From: Saprospiraceae bacterium
GTDB lineage: Bacteria > Bacteroidota > Bacteroidia > Chitinophagales > Saprospiraceae
NCBI GenBank assembly: GCA_016718505.1
Contig: JADKDE010000003.1
Span: 1-64,000 of the forward strand
Length of the DNA: 64,000 nucleotides
Reading direction: 5' to 3'
The notes beneath the pieces are model-generated. The model had not been told where the DNA came from. It saw nothing but the letters and a program-made list of their open reading frames with translations, and ran no database searches. A program made the translations under genes and the position numbers. Within the stretch, counting starts at the first letter, position 1. The number at the start of each line of letters is the position of its first letter. Positions 16,317 to 26,027 of the stretch are shown one piece after another.

Positions 16317-19178
16317 ATGTCAATTAAAACATTCGCTGATAGACATATAGGCGTTAGCCCTTCCGAAGAAATTAAAATGCTAGAAACCATTGGTGTAGCC
16401 AGTTTGGATGCCCTGATCGAGAAAACTTTGCCGCCCAGTATCCGATCAAAATCACCTTTAAATCTGTCTAGCCCTCTTTCTGAATTTGAATATTTAAAAC
16501 ATATCCAATCAGTCAGTGAAAAAAATGTCGTAGCAAAAAATTATATCGGACAAGGGTATTATGGCACGATTACGCCATCAGTTATTTTGAGAAATGTGTT
16601 TGAAAACCCAGGATGGTACACTCAATATACCCCCTATCAGGCCGAAATATCCCAAGGTAGGTTGGAGGCATTGTTGAATTTCCAAACGATGATCAGTGAC
16701 CTCACCGCCATGCCCATTGCCAATGCTTCCCTGCTAGATGAAGCTACCGCAGCTGCAGAGGCTATGAACATGTTTTTTGCTGCTAAAACCAAGAAAAACA
16801 AACACAATAAAAGCATTGTTTTTTTAGTATCAGATTCGGTATTTCAACAAACAATTGATGTATTAATCACTAGGGCCAAACCATTGGGGATCAAGGTCGA
16901 AATTTGTTCAGATCTCGATGCCAATTTACGTGAGGATGTTTTTGGACTCTTGGTTCAGTATCCGAATGCCAAAGGCAAAGTTGAGGATTTTTCAGGATTA
17001 ATCAGTAATGCCAAATCGAAGGAAATTTACACCTGTGTAGCTGCTGATATCCTAAGTCTTTGCATCTTAACACCTCCTGGCGAATGGGGTACAGATGTTG
17101 TTTTAGGCAATACGCAAAGGTTTGGAATCCCGATGGGCTTTGGAGGACCTCATGCGGCATATTTTGCAACGACCGAGGAGTTTAAAAGAATAATACCGGG
17201 GAGGATTATCGGGGTAAGCCAAGACGCCGAGGGGAATCGAGCACTGAGAATGGCTTTACAAACTCGTGAGCAACATATCCGACGCGAAAAAGCAACTTCC
17301 AATATATGTACGGCTCAGGCTTTATTGGCCATTATGGCGGGCTTTTATGCAGCCTATCATGGACCAGAAGGGCTCAAAAGCATCAGCACTGAAATTCACA
17401 AAAAGGCCATAGCACTAAAACAAGCCTTGGTAAAATTAGATTACACAATTTCTGATGGAATAATATTCGATACTGTAGAGGTCCTCGTTCCAAAAGATTT
17501 GCTTGAGTCTATCAAAAAATTATCCGAATCAACTAATAATAATTTTTGGTTTCACGACAATGGATTATTGATTTCAATAGATGAGACCCACTCGCACGAA
17601 GACTTAATAGAGATTATTAATATTTTTGAAAAAGCAAAGAATAATATCACGACAAGTGTCTTGGATATTCGAGACTTTCAGGTGAGTTTAGATAAATTTG
17701 AAAGAAAATCTGCATATTTAACCCACCCTATTTTCAATCAAAATCATACCGAATCACAGATGATGCGGTATATCAAACGCCTTGAAAATAAAGATCTTTC
17801 ACTCGTTCACTCGATGATCTCCCTAGGAAGCTGCACCATGAAGCTAAATGCAGCTACCGAGCTCATACCACTTTCCTGGGGTAATTTTGCCAATATACAC
17901 CCATTCGCGCCATATAATCAAACATTAGGATACACGCAAATGGTCGAAAATCTTGCAAAAGATTTGTGCGAAATAACTGGCCTAGAGGCTTGTTCGTTTC
18001 AACCCAATAGCGGTGCCCAAGGAGAATACACGGGCCTCTTGACGATCAATGCATATTTGGAAGACAAAAATGAATCACATCGAAAAATAGCTTTGATACC
18101 TGCTTCTGCACATGGTACCAACCCAGCAAGCGCGGTGATGGCAGGTATGAATGTGGTCGTAGTTGCTTGTGATGATCTAGGTAATATTGATATCGAAGAC
18201 CTAAAAGCAAAAATCGAAACGCATAAAGAAAACCTAGCTTGCTTGATGGTTACGTATCCGTCCACGCATGGCGTTTTCGAGGATTCAATCATAGAGATTT
18301 GTGCAATGATTCATGCGGCAGGTGGATTGGTTTATATGGATGGAGCCAATATGAATGCTCAGGTAGGTTTGACGAGCCCTGGGCTTATCGGAGCGGATGT
18401 TTGTCACCTCAATTTACACAAAACCTTTGCCATCCCGCATGGAGGAGGAGGACCTGGAATGGGACCTATTTGTGTTAATTCTAAATTAGCACCTTATTTA
18501 CCAAATCATTGTTACGTAAAAACGGGCGGTAGCAAAGCCATTTCCTCCGTCAGTGCTTCTCCTTATTCCAGTACAAGCATCCTATTGATTTCATATGGAT
18601 ATATAAAAATGCTGGGAGCCGAAGGTCTTACCAATAGCACAAAATATGCCATTCTTAATGCCAATTATATAAAATCAAGGCTAGAGAAATATTATTCTGT
18701 TTATTACCAAGGAAAAAATGGAACCGTAGCCCACGAAATGATCATAGATATAAATCCATTTAAGGTATTCAATATACAGGCGGAAGATATAGCCAAAAGA
18801 TTGATGGACTATGGATTTCATGCGCCAACGATGTCATTTCCAGTGGCTGGAACCTTGATGGTAGAACCCACTGAGAGCGAAAGCCTGGACGAATTGGACA
18901 GATTTTGCGACGCTATGATATCTATAAAAAAAGAAATAGAAGATATAGAACAAGGCAAATATCCAAAGGAAAACAATGTACTCACAAATGCCCCACACAC
19001 TCAATATTTAATCACCGAAGACGAATGGCCATTCCCCTATTCAAGGCAAAAGGCAGCATTTCCTTTGCCATATTTGAAGGAAGGTTATAAGTTTTGGCCG
19101 TCGGTGAGAAGAGTGGACAATGCATTTGGAGATCGGAACCTAGTATGTACATGTCCGCCTTTATCAGATTATGAATAG
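16317..19178 (+). CDS. gcvP: Glycine dehydrogenase (aminomethyl-transferring), P protein of the glycine cleavage system
   Basis: 953 residues, the full single-chain P-protein length. It opens with FADRHIGVSPSEEIKMLETIG, has YIGQGYYGTITPSVILRNV and NPGWYTQYTPYQAEISQGR in the N-terminal half, and in the catalytic half SLGSCTMKLNA, SFQPNSGAQGEYTGLL, IPASAHGTNPASAVM and the PLP-lysine motif HLNLHKTFAIPHGGGGPG near residue 700. It decarboxylates glycine and loads the aminomethyl group on lipoyl-GcvH, feeding one-carbon folate metabolism. gcvT and gcvH are not adjacent, which is common in Bacteroidota. It is a single-gene unit with its own -7 element. Confidence 0.97.
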   Translation: MSIKTFADRHIGVSPSEEIKMLETIGVASLDALIEKTLPPSIRSKSPLNLSSPLSEFEYLKHIQSVSEKNVVAKNYIGQGYYGTITPSVILRNVFENPGWYTQYTPYQAEISQGRLEALLNFQTMISDLTAMPIANASLLDEATAAAEAMNMFFAAKTKKNKHNKSIVFLVSDSVFQQTIDVLITRAKPLGIKVEICSDLDANLREDVFGLLVQYPNAKGKVEDFSGLISNAKSKEIYTCVAADILSLCILTPPGEWGTDVVLGNTQRFGIPMGFGGPHAAYFATTEEFKRIIPGRIIGVSQDAEGNRALRMALQTREQHIRREKATSNICTAQALLAIMAGFYAAYHGPEGLKSISTEIHKKAIALKQALVKLDYTISDGIIFDTVEVLVPKDLLESIKKLSESTNNNFWFHDNGLLISIDETHSHEDLIEIINIFEKAKNNITTSVLDIRDFQVSLDKFERKSAYLTHPIFNQNHTESQMMRYIKRLENKDLSLVHSMISLGSCTMKLNAATELIPLSWGNFANIHPFAPYNQTLGYTQMVENLAKDLCEITGLEACSFQPNSGAQGEYTGLLTINAYLEDKNESHRKIALIPASAHGTNPASAVMAGMNVVVVACDDLGNIDIEDLKAKIETHKENLACLMVTYPSTHGVFEDSIIEICAMIHAAGGLVYMDGANMNAQVGLTSPGLIGADVCHLNLHKTFAIPHGGGGPGMGPICVNSKLAPYLPNHCYVKTGGSKAISSVSASPYSSTSILLISYGYIKMLGAEGLTNSTKYAILNANYIKSRLEKYYSVYYQGKNGTVAHEMIIDINPFKVFNIQAEDIAKRLMDYGFHAPTMSFPVAGTLMVEPTESESLDELDRFCDAMISIKKEIEDIEQGKYPKENNVLTNAPHTQYLITEDEWPFPYSRQKAAFPLPYLKEGYKFWPSVRRVDNAFGDRNLVCTCPPLSDYE

Positions 19179-19308
19179 ATTGGGTTATATTTTATAAAAA
19201 ATAATTTTTGCTAAAAAAAATATAAAGGCTTGTCGAAAAAATGAAAAACTTCCAAAAAAGTTGTTTGGATTGAAACCATTATTGTAACCAATTCGTTACA
19301 TTTTAACA

Positions 19309-19650
19309 ATGAGGGAAATACTTATTTCTGACGAATGTATTGAGTTTGTATCTAAAAGTAATATAAGAGTTAAAACAAAATTTAATTACTTAATTGAGGT
19401 AATTGGAGAACAAAAAATCATTCATAAAGCTATAGTTGATAAACTTGTTAACTCTAGATTTTATGAACTCAGAATCAAAGCCGATAACCAAATAAGGATA
19501 ATTATTTTTTCAATCGATAACGAAAATTTCAATGAAAGTAAAAAGATTATTCTTCTGAATGGTTTTATAAAACGGACCAATAAAGATTATATCAAAGCAT
19601 TGAAAGTGGCAGAATATCTTCTTACCAAATATGATAATGAATTAGATTAA
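19309..19650 (+). CDS. HigB-like (RelE/Gp49 superfamily) toxin
   Basis: 113 residues, small and rich in basic and beta-strand-forming residues: MREILISDECIEFVSKSN, then VNSRFYELRIKADNQIRIIIFSI and ILLNGFIKRTNKDYIKALKVAEYLL. The FYELR-x-R-I-x-F and GF-x-K-x-x pattern is that of the phage-derived Gp49-like/HigB group, mRNA interferases that cleave translated mRNA at the ribosome. It sits one base upstream of a XRE-family HTH gene, giving the toxin-first order of higBA. It is inserted between gcvP and dusB, which have no relation to it. Toxin activity is inferred from family and pairing. Confidence 0.82.
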   Translation: MREILISDECIEFVSKSNIRVKTKFNYLIEVIGEQKIIHKAIVDKLVNSRFYELRIKADNQIRIIIFSIDNENFNESKKIILLNGFIKRTNKDYIKALKVAEYLLTKYDNELD

Positions 19651-19651
19651 C

Positions 19652-19927
19652 ATGATAACAGCAAGTGAATATTTAAGAAAAGAAATTGGAAAAGAAGGAA
19701 GTCCTGAACGAGAGAAGTTCAAGGAAGAATCCTATGCGTACTATTTAAGCGAAATTCTTAAAGCTAGAAGAAAGCAACTAAAATGGAGCCAAGAAGAATT
19801 GGCAATCAAAGTTGGCAAAAAGAGGCCTTATATTTCAAGAGTTGAAAACGGAGAAGATTTAAGGATCTCCAATTTTATCCAAATAGCAAATGTTTTAGGG
19901 CTAAACTTTGAACTAAAACCAGCTTAA
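19652..19927 (+). CDS. HigA-like antitoxin with XRE helix-turn-helix
   Basis: 91 residues. After a short N-terminal helix region the HTH reads LKARRKQLKWSQEELAIKVGKKRPYISRVENGEDLRISNFIQIANVLGLNFEL, a textbook Cro/C1 motif. It begins one base after the stop of the HigB-like gene and should both neutralise the toxin and repress the shared promoter. Unlike plain regulators it has a short pre-HTH segment (residues 1-30), usual for HigA partners of the Gp49 type. Confidence 0.85.
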   Translation: MITASEYLRKEIGKEGSPEREKFKEESYAYYLSEILKARRKQLKWSQEELAIKVGKKRPYISRVENGEDLRISNFIQIANVLGLNFELKPA

Positions 19928-20007
19928 AAATAAATATTTTCAATACAATAGAGCGTCATCATTCTAACGATAATTACAACTGTTAAACGCAACCAGACAG
20001 TAAATAC

Positions 20008-21003
20008 ATGTTAAAAATTGGCAATATAGAATTACCAGATTTCCCTTTGCTTTTGGCACCAATGGAAGATGTCAGCGACCCTCCCTTTAGGGCATTGTGC
20101 AAGGCTCAGGGATGTGACCTTATGTACACGGAATTTATTTCAAGTGATGGCTTGATTAGAGACGCTGCCAAATCTATCAAGAAAATGGACATTTACGAAG
20201 AAGAAAGACCGATTGGCATACAAATATTCGGTGGTGATTTGAGTTCGATGAAATTGGCAACAGCCATTGTCGATAAAGCCAATCCCGACCTAATAGATAT
20301 CAATTTTGGTTGTCCCGTAAAAAAAGTCGTTTGCAAAGACGGAGGGGCGGGCATATTGCAGAATATTCCTAAAATGATTCGCCTTACCTCGGAAGTCGTA
20401 GAAACTACCAAAAAGCCCGTTACAGTCAAGACTAGGCTTGGCTGGGACGATAAAACCAAAAATATCGTAGAAGTGGCTTTGAGGCTTCAAGACGTAGGCA
20501 TACAAGCTTTGTCTATCCACGGTAGGACAAGACAACAAATGTACAAGGGGGAAGCCGATTGGACCTTGATATCTGAAGTCGCCAACCACCCAGACATTCG
20601 AATTCCAATTTTTGGAAATGGCGACATCGACAGTCCTCAAAAAGCCTTGGAATATAAAAACAAATATGGGGTATCTGGGTTGATGATTGGACGAGCCTCG
20701 ATAGGATATCCATGGATTTTCAAAGAAATAAAACACTTTTTAGCGACAGGAAAGATCTTGCCTCCTCCCACGATCGATATGAGGGTTTCCGCAGCCAAAC
20801 AACATTTATTAAAGTCAATCGAATGGAAAGGGGAAAAAATCGGTGTTGCTGAAATGCGACGGCATTATGCCAACTACTTTCGTGGACTCGAAAATATAAA
20901 GCCATTTAGGGCTAGATTGGTAACTGAATATGATGTTCCTATCTTATTAAGCATTCTCGAAGAGATTAATGAAATATATTCTGAAAATGCTTATCAAATT
21001 TAA
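20008..21003 (+). CDS. dusB: tRNA dihydrouridine synthase DusB
   Basis: 331 residues of FMN TIM-barrel Dus family. LLLAPMEDVSDPPFRALCKAQGCDLMYTEF opens the barrel; IDINFGCPVKKVVCKDGGAGIL near residue 97 contains the catalytic Cys; PVTVKTRLGWDD and SIHGRTRQQMYKGEADW follow, then IFGNGDI and GLMIGRASIGYPWIF, and a small C-terminal helical tRNA-binding domain. It reduces uridine to dihydrouridine in tRNA D-loops with NADPH. Bacteroidota usually encode a DusB-type enzyme of this length. The gene follows the toxin-antitoxin pair on the same strand after 80 bases. Confidence 0.93.
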   Translation: MLKIGNIELPDFPLLLAPMEDVSDPPFRALCKAQGCDLMYTEFISSDGLIRDAAKSIKKMDIYEEERPIGIQIFGGDLSSMKLATAIVDKANPDLIDINFGCPVKKVVCKDGGAGILQNIPKMIRLTSEVVETTKKPVTVKTRLGWDDKTKNIVEVALRLQDVGIQALSIHGRTRQQMYKGEADWTLISEVANHPDIRIPIFGNGDIDSPQKALEYKNKYGVSGLMIGRASIGYPWIFKEIKHFLATGKILPPPTIDMRVSAAKQHLLKSIEWKGEKIGVAEMRRHYANYFRGLENIKPFRARLVTEYDVPILLSILEEINEIYSENAYQI

Positions 21004-21086
21004 TTTTTATTTTAAAAATGAACTTTCCCAATATCTTATATGTTAAATAATTTGGTTTAAAAGTCTAACTTTTGGAGATTACGTAT

Positions 21087-21094
21087 TACCTTTG
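21087..21094 (+). promoter_or_regulatory. Putative -7 element of fabH
   Basis: TACCTTTG, an exact TAnnTTTG match, 25 bases before the fabH start at 21119. The -33 half is not convincing. Confidence 0.45.
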
Positions 21095-21118
21095 TAATCC
21101 CATAAAGCTCGATAAATT

Positions 21119-22171
21119 ATGTATAAAAGTAAAATAGCTGGTATTGGGCACTACGTACCAGCGAATGTCGTAACTAATAATGAATTGGCCGTTTTGATGG
21201 ATACATCCGATGAATGGATTCAAGAACGCACAGGTATCCAAGAACGTCGATACGGCACCAAACACGAAGAATCAACAACTTCCATGGCTGCTAATGCTGC
21301 CCGAATTGCAATCGACCGTGCAGGTACTACCAAAGATCAAATTGATTTTATAGTTTTCGCTACTCTTAGCCCGGATTACTTTTTCCCAGGTTGTGGTGTA
21401 CTTTTACAGCGAGAATTAGGTATTACCAACACTGAAATCGGTGCTTTGGATGTCAGAAACCAGTGCTCTGGTTTTATCTATGCTCTTTCCATTGCAGACC
21501 AGTTCATCAAGACAGGTATGTATAAAAATATTCTCGTAGTGGGTGCTGAGATGCACTCCATGGGCTTAGACTATACCACCAGAGGACGCAATGTCACTGT
21601 CATCTTTGGAGATGGTGCAGGAGCAGTCGTACTTCAACGGTCTGAAAATGAAAGCGGTATTTTAACCACAAAACTTCACGCAGATGGAACGCACGCAGAA
21701 GAATTGGCTTTTATTAATCCTGGGTCTCACGGAGGATACCACAAGAATAGAGATTTATACGGTTATCCCGATGATAAATATGGCGGAATATTTTTAACGG
21801 AAACAATGGTCAAAGAGGGATATATTTTCCCAAATATGAATGGTCAGTTCGTCTTTAAAATGGCTATTCAGAAATTTCCAGAAGTCATCAAAGAGGCACT
21901 TGCGGACCAAGGATATACGTCTGAAGACATCGACCTTTTTATTCCGCACCAAGCTAATCTTAGAATCTCCCAATTTGTACAAAAATTACTAGGATTGCCC
22001 GACCACAAAGTTTATAATAACATACAAAAGTATGGCAATACTACAGCCGCATCTATTCCAATAGCTTTGAGTGAAGCTTGGGAATCAGGAAAAGTAAAAG
22101 AAGGCGATCTTATTTGTTTAGCAGCATTTGGTAGTGGGTTCACATGGGCCTCTGCCTTTATTAAATGGTAA
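21119..22171 (+). CDS. fabH: 3-oxoacyl-ACP synthase III (FabH/KASIII family)
   Basis: 350 residues. It starts MYKSKIAGIGHYVPANVVTNNELA and has DEWIQERTGIQERRY, the catalytic Cys in DVRNQCSGFIYALS near residue 118, FGDGAGAVVLQ, the His of LFIPHQANLRI and the Asn of KYGNTTAASIPIAL, so the Cys-His-Asn triad is complete. KASIII enzymes start fatty acid chains with acyl-CoA and malonyl-ACP; the extra length in the middle (residues 190-250) is common for Bacteroidota paralogues, which may instead act in lipid or polyketide-like pathways. It is followed after five bases by bshB1, so the two are probably cotranscribed. Confidence 0.92.
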   Translation: MYKSKIAGIGHYVPANVVTNNELAVLMDTSDEWIQERTGIQERRYGTKHEESTTSMAANAARIAIDRAGTTKDQIDFIVFATLSPDYFFPGCGVLLQRELGITNTEIGALDVRNQCSGFIYALSIADQFIKTGMYKNILVVGAEMHSMGLDYTTRGRNVTVIFGDGAGAVVLQRSENESGILTTKLHADGTHAEELAFINPGSHGGYHKNRDLYGYPDDKYGGIFLTETMVKEGYIFPNMNGQFVFKMAIQKFPEVIKEALADQGYTSEDIDLFIPHQANLRISQFVQKLLGLPDHKVYNNIQKYGNTTAASIPIALSEAWESGKVKEGDLICLAAFGSGFTWASAFIKW

Positions 22172-22175
22172 TATA

Positions 22176-22894
22176 ATGGAAGAATTAAACGTACTTGCTA
22201 TCAGGGCACATCCCGATGATATCGAGCTTTCCTGTATGGGAACACTGATTCACCATATTAAATTAGGCTACAACGTCAGTATATTAGATCTGTCTGCTGG
22301 TGAATTGGGTTCGCGAGGAAGCGCTGAGTTGCGACTTATCGAAGCACAAAATGCCGCCAATCTTGTAGGAGTAAAAGAAAGATTGAATGCTGGACTTCCA
22401 GATGGTTTTATCCAAAATGATAGGGATTCTTTGATGAAGGTTATTACTTATTTGCGTTATTTTAAACCCGACTGGTCTTTGCCAACGCCTTTGAAGATAG
22501 ACATCCAGACCATGGAAAAGCTGCGACACTCATAAAAGAGGCTTGCTTTTTATCGGGATTGATTAAGATAGAAACATTTTGGGAAGGAGTCGCACAGAAA
22601 CCTTGGAGACCAAAATCCATACTCCACTACGCTCAAGATTTTCTAATCAAGCCAGACTTAATATTTGATATCACGCCTTATATGGAAGAAAAGTTAGCTG
22701 CCATATTATGCTTTAAATCTCAGTTCTATCAACCAGGATCCACAGAACCAGAAACTCCTATTTCGACTAAGCATTATATGGAGAATGTCCGCTGCAGAAC
22801 TTCTGCTTATGGTCGTTATATAAACGTACAATATGCGGAGGCATACGAAGTATCAAGACCTATCGGCATTCGCGAATTAAAACACCTTTACTAG
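22176..22894 (+). pseudogene. bshB1: bshB1: bacillithiol N-acetylglucosaminyl-malate deacetylase, one-base frameshift
   Basis: From the ATG at 22176 the PIG-L-type deacetylase begins MEELNVLAIRAHPDDIEL, where AHPDD is the zinc-binding and catalytic motif, then SAGELGSRGSAELRLIEAQNAA and GLPDGFI. The frame is lost after LRYFKPD at 22472; the continuation, VFANAFEDRHPDHGKAATLI with the third zinc ligand, sits in another frame from 22475 and runs to the stop at 22894. Adding one base in the codon at 22473 restores a protein of about 239 residues, the normal BshB1 length. All expected motifs survive, so the lesion is either a sequencing deletion or very recent. BshB1 makes glucosaminyl-malate for BshC, encoded at 11317. 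Confidence 0.85.
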
Positions 22895-23045
22895 CAAAAT
22901 CCTTTGCCTCCCTTGTTTTTGTTGCACTAAATTAATTCAATTCTTCTTGTATTCAAGGATAGAGTTCCTAATATTTGAAAACATACGAGCCGATTATTTT
23001 TCTTAAAAAATAGATCACTCCAAGACCCACTCAATTTTTTAAAAA

Positions 23046-23093
23046 TAAATTCGAATGGGTCAATGACTGCTGCCATTAACCCATTCGAATTTA
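23046..23093 (-). terminator. Long perfect inverted repeat, likely terminator of ahcY
   Basis: TAAATTCGAATGGGT and ACCCATTCGAATTTA form a perfect 15-bp stem around an 18-nt loop. It lies 14 bases after the ahcY stop on the minus strand, with only short T stretches beyond, and could also serve the bshB1 transcript from the other side. Confidence 0.65.
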
Positions 23094-23106
23094 TCAATAT
23101 ATATTT

Positions 23107-24405
23107 CTAATATCTGTAATACTCTGGCTTGAATGGACCTTGAACATCTACGCCAATATAATCGGCTTGTTCTTGTTCCAATGTCTCCAATTCTACGCCA
23201 ATTTTATTCAAGTGCAATCTGGCAACCTGCTCATCCAAATGCTTAGGCAACATATAGACTTGATTCTCGTATTTATCGCTATTGTTCCAAAGTTCTAATT
23301 GCGCCAATACTTGGTTGGTGAATGAATTGGACATTACGAAAGATGGGTGCCCTGTAGCACATCCTAGATTAACCAATCTTCCTTCAGCTAAAACGATTAC
23401 ATCTTTGCCATCAATTTGGTATTTATCTACCTGAGGCTTGATTTCTATTTTTGTTTGGCCATAGTTTTTATTCAACCATGCCATATCGATTTCATTGTCA
23501 AAGTGTCCAATATTACATACGATGGCTTTATCGCGAAGCGCTCTGAAATGCTTTTCTCTGATGATATTCTTATTTCCAGTAGCAGTCACAACGATATTGG
23601 CCTCTTGGATTGCGTTGTCCATTTTCTTCACTGCAAAACCGTCCATTGCGGCTTGTAGTGCGCATATTGGATCAATTTCAGTGATGATTACTCTTGCCCC
23701 AGCTCCTCTCAATGAAGCAGCTGATCCTTTTCCTACATCGCCATAACCAGCCACTACGGCTACTTTACCAGCTATCATGATGTCTGTAGCTCTTCTGATA
23801 GCATCTACGCAAGACTCTTTACAGCCGTATTTGTTGTCAAATTTTGACTTGGTAACAGAGTCATTGATATTGATACAAGGTAAAGGCAACTTGCCGCTCT
23901 TATATCGCTCGTATAATCTATGTACTCCTGTTGTAGTTTCTTCAGATATTCCTTTGATACCAGCTACCAACTCTGGAAAACGGTCCAAAACCATATTGGT
24001 CAAGTCACCTCCATCATCTAGTATCATGTTAAGCGGTTTGCCATCCTTGAAGGCAAATAATGTTTGCTCGATACACCAGTCGAATTCTTCTTCGTTCATG
24101 CCTTTCCAAGCAAATACAGGTATTCCAGCCGCTGCAATAGCCGCCGCCGCATGATCCTGAGTCGAGAAAATATTACAAGATGACCAACTTACTTCAGCCC
24201 CTAGTTCAACCAAAGTTTCGATCAAAACTGCTGTTTGAATCGTCATGTGCAAACAACCTGCTACACGCGCATTTGATAATGGTTTGGTTTTGCCATATTG
24301 CTCACGCAAAGCCATAAGACCTGGCATTTCAGCTTCTGCCAACTCTATTTCTTTTCTTCCCCATTCGGCAAGATTGATGTCTTTTACTTTATACATTGAT
24401 TTCAT
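23107..24405 (-). CDS. ahcY: Adenosylhomocysteinase
   Basis: 432 residues, full length, ending in the family tail GPFKPEYYRY, where Lys and Tyr contact NAD. Other motifs are GCLHMTIQTAVLIETL, SSCNIFSTQDHAAAAIA, GISEETTTGVHRLY, INDSVTKSKFDNKYGC and the NAD-binding VVAGYGDVGKGSAASL near residue 217. The enzyme splits S-adenosylhomocysteine into adenosine and homocysteine, recycling the product of methyltransferases. The initiator is either of two close Met codons (MKSMYKVKD); the first is used here. Between it and rplS upstream lies the rplS terminator, so it is a separate unit. Confidence 0.97.
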   Translation of the reverse strand: MKSMYKVKDINLAEWGRKEIELAEAEMPGLMALREQYGKTKPLSNARVAGCLHMTIQTAVLIETLVELGAEVSWSSCNIFSTQDHAAAAIAAAGIPVFAWKGMNEEEFDWCIEQTLFAFKDGKPLNMILDDGGDLTNMVLDRFPELVAGIKGISEETTTGVHRLYERYKSGKLPLPCININDSVTKSKFDNKYGCKESCVDAIRRATDIMIAGKVAVVAGYGDVGKGSAASLRGAGARVIITEIDPICALQAAMDGFAVKKMDNAIQEANIVVTATGNKNIIREKHFRALRDKAIVCNIGHFDNEIDMAWLNKNYGQTKIEIKPQVDKYQIDGKDVIVLAEGRLVNLGCATGHPSFVMSNSFTNQVLAQLELWNNSDKYENQVYMLPKHLDEQVARLHLNKIGVELETLEQEQADYIGVDVQGPFKPEYYRY

Positions 24406-24438
24406 TATAATAGTTAATAACTTAAAATTAGATTAACG

Positions 24439-24466
24439 AAAAAAGCCTCGATCAATTTTTCGAGGC
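24439..24466 (-). terminator. Rho-independent terminator of rplS
   Basis: GCCTCGA pairs with TCGAGGC around an 8-nt loop. On the minus strand the stem is followed by TTTTTTCG, downstream of the rplS stop at 24498. Confidence 0.88.
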
Positions 24467-24497
24467 CGATATTTTTTCAATTTGAAAAATCAAAAGT

Positions 24498-24860
24498 TTA
24501 TCCTTTAGCGGTATTGTGTCGTACCTCTTTGATACGAGCTTTCTTACCAACTAGACCTCTTAAATAATAAAGTCTTGCTCTTCTTACTCTTACCAACTTT
24601 AAGAACTTGATACTAACGATATTAGGAGAAACTAGAGGAAAAATTCTCTCTACTCCTACCCCATTAGAAATCTTTCTTACGGTAAATGTTTTTGTTGAGC
24701 CACTGCCTTTGATTTGAATCACGTCTCCTTTAAAAACCTGGATACGCTCCTTGTTGCCCTCGACTATTTTATAGTTGATGCTGATGGTATCTCCAGCCTT
24801 AAAGGAAGGATAATCTTTGGCCGGTGTTATCTGTTCGTGTACGTATTGTATCAAGTCCAT
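24498..24860 (-). CDS. rplS: 50S ribosomal protein L19 (bL19)
   Basis: 120 residues from the ATG at 24860, giving the family start MDLIQYVHEQ; a longer frame from 24911 adds 17 residues with no homology and is rejected. Motifs are FKAGDTISINYKIVEGNKERIQVFKGDVIQI and SVGVERIFPLVSPNI-like GVGVERIFPLVSPNI, then RRARLYYLRGLVGKKARIKE. L19 sits at the 30S-50S interface. In many bacteria it is in the rpsP-rimM-trmD-rplS operon; here it is alone, and rpsP is found 16 kb away at 40507, so that operon is dispersed. Confidence 0.97.
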   Translation of the reverse strand: MDLIQYVHEQITPAKDYPSFKAGDTISINYKIVEGNKERIQVFKGDVIQIKGSGSTKTFTVRKISNGVGVERIFPLVSPNIVSIKFLKLVRVRRARLYYLRGLVGKKARIKEVRHNTAKG

Positions 24861-24948
24861 CTTATGGTATTTTATCTGATTGAGGGTGCAAAGGTATTTA
24901 GTTTCGTGCAATTTTCCAAAGAAAATTAAATTATTGTATTATTTTTTA

Positions 24949-26021
24949 TCAAATTGATTTCTTTTTAAACCCAAGGATAGGAATTTGAAGCCCCAATGTT
25001 TGAAAATTATTGCCTATATGATAAAATTGAAGCGCATAATCGAAAGAAAAATATTTCTTTCTCAGCCCAAATCCAATGCTCATCCCCGTCAAACTCTTAT
25101 AATTAACCACCTTCAAATCCGTCCTCTGCATATGATTATATCCTAATCGCAATGAAAAACTCCTTTGCGCCCCAAATAAAAGCTCCCCACCAAAATTTAA
25201 ATGCCTGAAAAAATTATTGACAAAAACCGAAGTTGCAGACTTCGCAGTGGGCTGATCCTCGCCTAAGATGGTGTTGGTGGCAGCAGCTATCGGATTGTCA
25301 TAATTGATATCCCACTGATAGAGATGATGCGCGATGATCGAAAACCTCAGCGGCATATGCGTCAACTTTTTTGAAAATCCAATCCTTATGTCGAACGGAG
25401 TTATTAACTTATCCTTTTTGCCATTGAATCTACTTACCGTCGCGCCTAAATTTATGGCATCTAGAGATAATCCCAGCTCCTTTTCAGGGATATAATACAA
25501 GCCGGATAAATTGGCTGAAATGCCCTGCGCTCTATAAGTTTCAATACTGGTCAAAAGATATTGCAGTGAAGCTCCAACGCTCAGTCGCTCGTTGATTTGC
25601 CTCTGAGCGGAAATCCCCATCTTCAGGTCAATGGCTGAAAATTCTCCCAGCACATTGCCTCCCTCATCCGTGAGCTTGAATTTACCATACTGTACCCAAT
25701 CGACAAAAGGAGACACAAGTACACCCCAGTTGGGTCTGTCGAGGGCCATAGAAACGACACCATGTCGAACACCACTTTTCAAGAACTGAAATCCCATGCC
25801 TATTTCACCATTTTGGGTGGGATTGGATCTCGAGGACCGAGTATATTTTGATTTACACGATCGCTAGGATACGCCCCCATCATGCCACCCTGAGCCAATA
25901 TGCTAGGATCTCCAGATTTGGTTCCCCATTCGAAAAGCCTCTGTCCTCCTATCTGCCCACTTATGGTTGTGCAAATAACCAATTGACTCAGTACTAGGGG
26001 CAAAAAATATTTCATTACCAT
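24949..26021 (-). pseudogene. porQ: porQ: type IX secretion system outer-membrane protein PorQ, one frameshift
   Basis: The N-terminal frame (26021-25800) has a signal peptide and the PorQ start SGQIGGQRLFEWGTKSGDP, then SDRVNQNILGPRD before it runs into a stop. The next frame supplies NPTQNGEIGMGFQFLKSGV and the rest, with the conserved FRFSIIAHHLYQWDINYDNP segment near the middle and a C-terminal beta-barrel pattern ending LGLQIPILGFKKKSI. A one-base correction between about 25803 and 25830 joins them into about 356 residues, the normal PorQ length. PorQ is an outer-membrane component that works with PorU, PorV and PorZ in T9SS cargo attachment. A T9SS-type cargo is encoded at 33330. Directly upstream is the MORN lipoprotein gene, six bases away. 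Confidence 0.8.
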
Positions 26022-26027
26022 AGAAAA

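Noticed and set aside
24861..24911. N-terminal extension of L19
   Set aside because: The extra 17 residues have no L19 homology; the family starts MDLIQYV at 24860.
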